A stretch of DNA of 30,879 nucleotides, from NCBI GenBank assembly GCA_934098555.1, contig CAKOOQ010000013.1, positions 1-30,879 on the forward strand. The letters are read 5' to 3'. The stretch's first letter is position 1. Every line of letters starts with the position of its first letter. The notes under the pieces are model-generated. The model was given only the letters and a program-made list of their open reading frames with translations. It was not told where the DNA came from and searched no databases. The translations under genes and the position numbers were made by a program. This DNA comes from an uncultured Bacilli bacterium (GTDB taxonomy: Bacteria; Bacillota_I; Bacilli_A; RF39; UBA660). Shown here piece after piece: positions 30,767 through 30,879 of the stretch.

Positions 30767-30879
30767 TTAACAGAATTAGAAGCAACAAAAAAATTTTACA
30801 GTTGTCGTTATGACCGGACATTTAAGGAGGTGTTTTTAAAAGAAGAAAATGAAGATTTATTGATAACTCTACTTGAGTT
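30764..30879 (+). CDS. N-terminus of a second Rpn/PD-(D/E)XK nuclease-family protein (runs off the window)
   Basis: 38 codons from ATG 30764 encode a start with YDRTFKEVFLKEENEDLL, the typical N-terminal pattern of the recombination-promoting nuclease/putative transposase family. It shares its upstream leader with the gene near 15872. Unlike that copy the N-terminal YDRTFK motif is present and the frame is open to the window end. Confidence 0.65.
   Translation, partial: MLTELEATKKFYSCRYDRTFKEVFLKEENEDLLITLLE

Noticed and set aside
30633..30821. Minus-strand open frame of 62 codons
   Set aside because: It overlaps the conserved Rpn leader and the start of the Rpn gene; AT-rich low-complexity translation with no family resemblance.
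1..30879. CRISPR array or prophage
   Set aside because: No regularly spaced repeats and no phage structural or integrase genes were seen.

Overview
The window is AT-rich chromosomal DNA of a Firmicutes/Bacilli-type bacterium. The signs are adjacent genes for the two Gram-positive replicases DnaE and PolC, an L27 with an N-terminal extension next to its Prp protease, a Stp/PrkC/RsgA cluster, a ComN-like regulator, a T-box in front of glyS and a bifunctional-type Rel. TGA is used as an ordinary stop (prp, rel), so this is not a Mycoplasma-type code. The overall look fits an uncultured gut Bacilli lineage (RF39/Erysipelotrichales-like), but that placement is inference.

Layout. 1-717: 3' end of an unrecognised Cys-rich protein. 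966-3085: T-box-controlled glyS, then tdk. 3161-4208: promoter and leader, rplU-prp-rpmA, terminator. 4285-5880: a very short independent unit encoding a 10-residue Trp-rich peptide, then a CPBP membrane protease and an exported membrane-anchored protein. 5889-13438: dnaE and polC in tandem. 13441-14300: inverted repeats, promoter, rpmG-efp. 14325-18252: accessory island of two paralogous membrane-anchored surface proteins flanking an Rpn/PD-(D/E)XK nuclease gene. 18329-21659: a GspE/PilB-type ATPase (minus), a small membrane protein, and a SpoVB/MurJ-type flippase (minus). 21738-26065: comN-like, MBL hydrolase, phosphoesterase, rel, dtd operon. 26082-26758: a decayed gene. 26865-30227: stp-prkC-rsgA. 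30263-30455: tRNA-Gln and tRNA-Lys on the minus strand. The right edge enters a second Rpn-family gene.

The most striking part is the surface-protein island. The only two long G tracts I found in this low-GC window, each exactly ten G, sit at the 5' ends of the two paralogues. One lies between the -35 and -10 boxes of the first gene, making a 20-bp spacer. The other lies in the coding region of the second gene and leaves it out of frame. This looks like a pair of slipped-strand phase-variable loci, one controlled at transcription and one at translation. In the first paralogue the segment coding the C-terminal fold is abruptly GC-rich and adenine-poor with many C-ending codons, as expected of the variable region of a diversity-generating retroelement target. 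A perfect hairpin with a GAAA loop follows the gene. No reverse transcriptase or template repeat lies in the window.

Other observations: five intergenic tandem TGTCAA repeats one helical turn apart, resembling WalR/PhoB-family operators, one of them in front of stp-prkC; a Rel protein whose hydrolase residues are substituted while the synthetase looks intact; a T-box leader with a very short stem I; and a conserved leader shared by the two Rpn genes.
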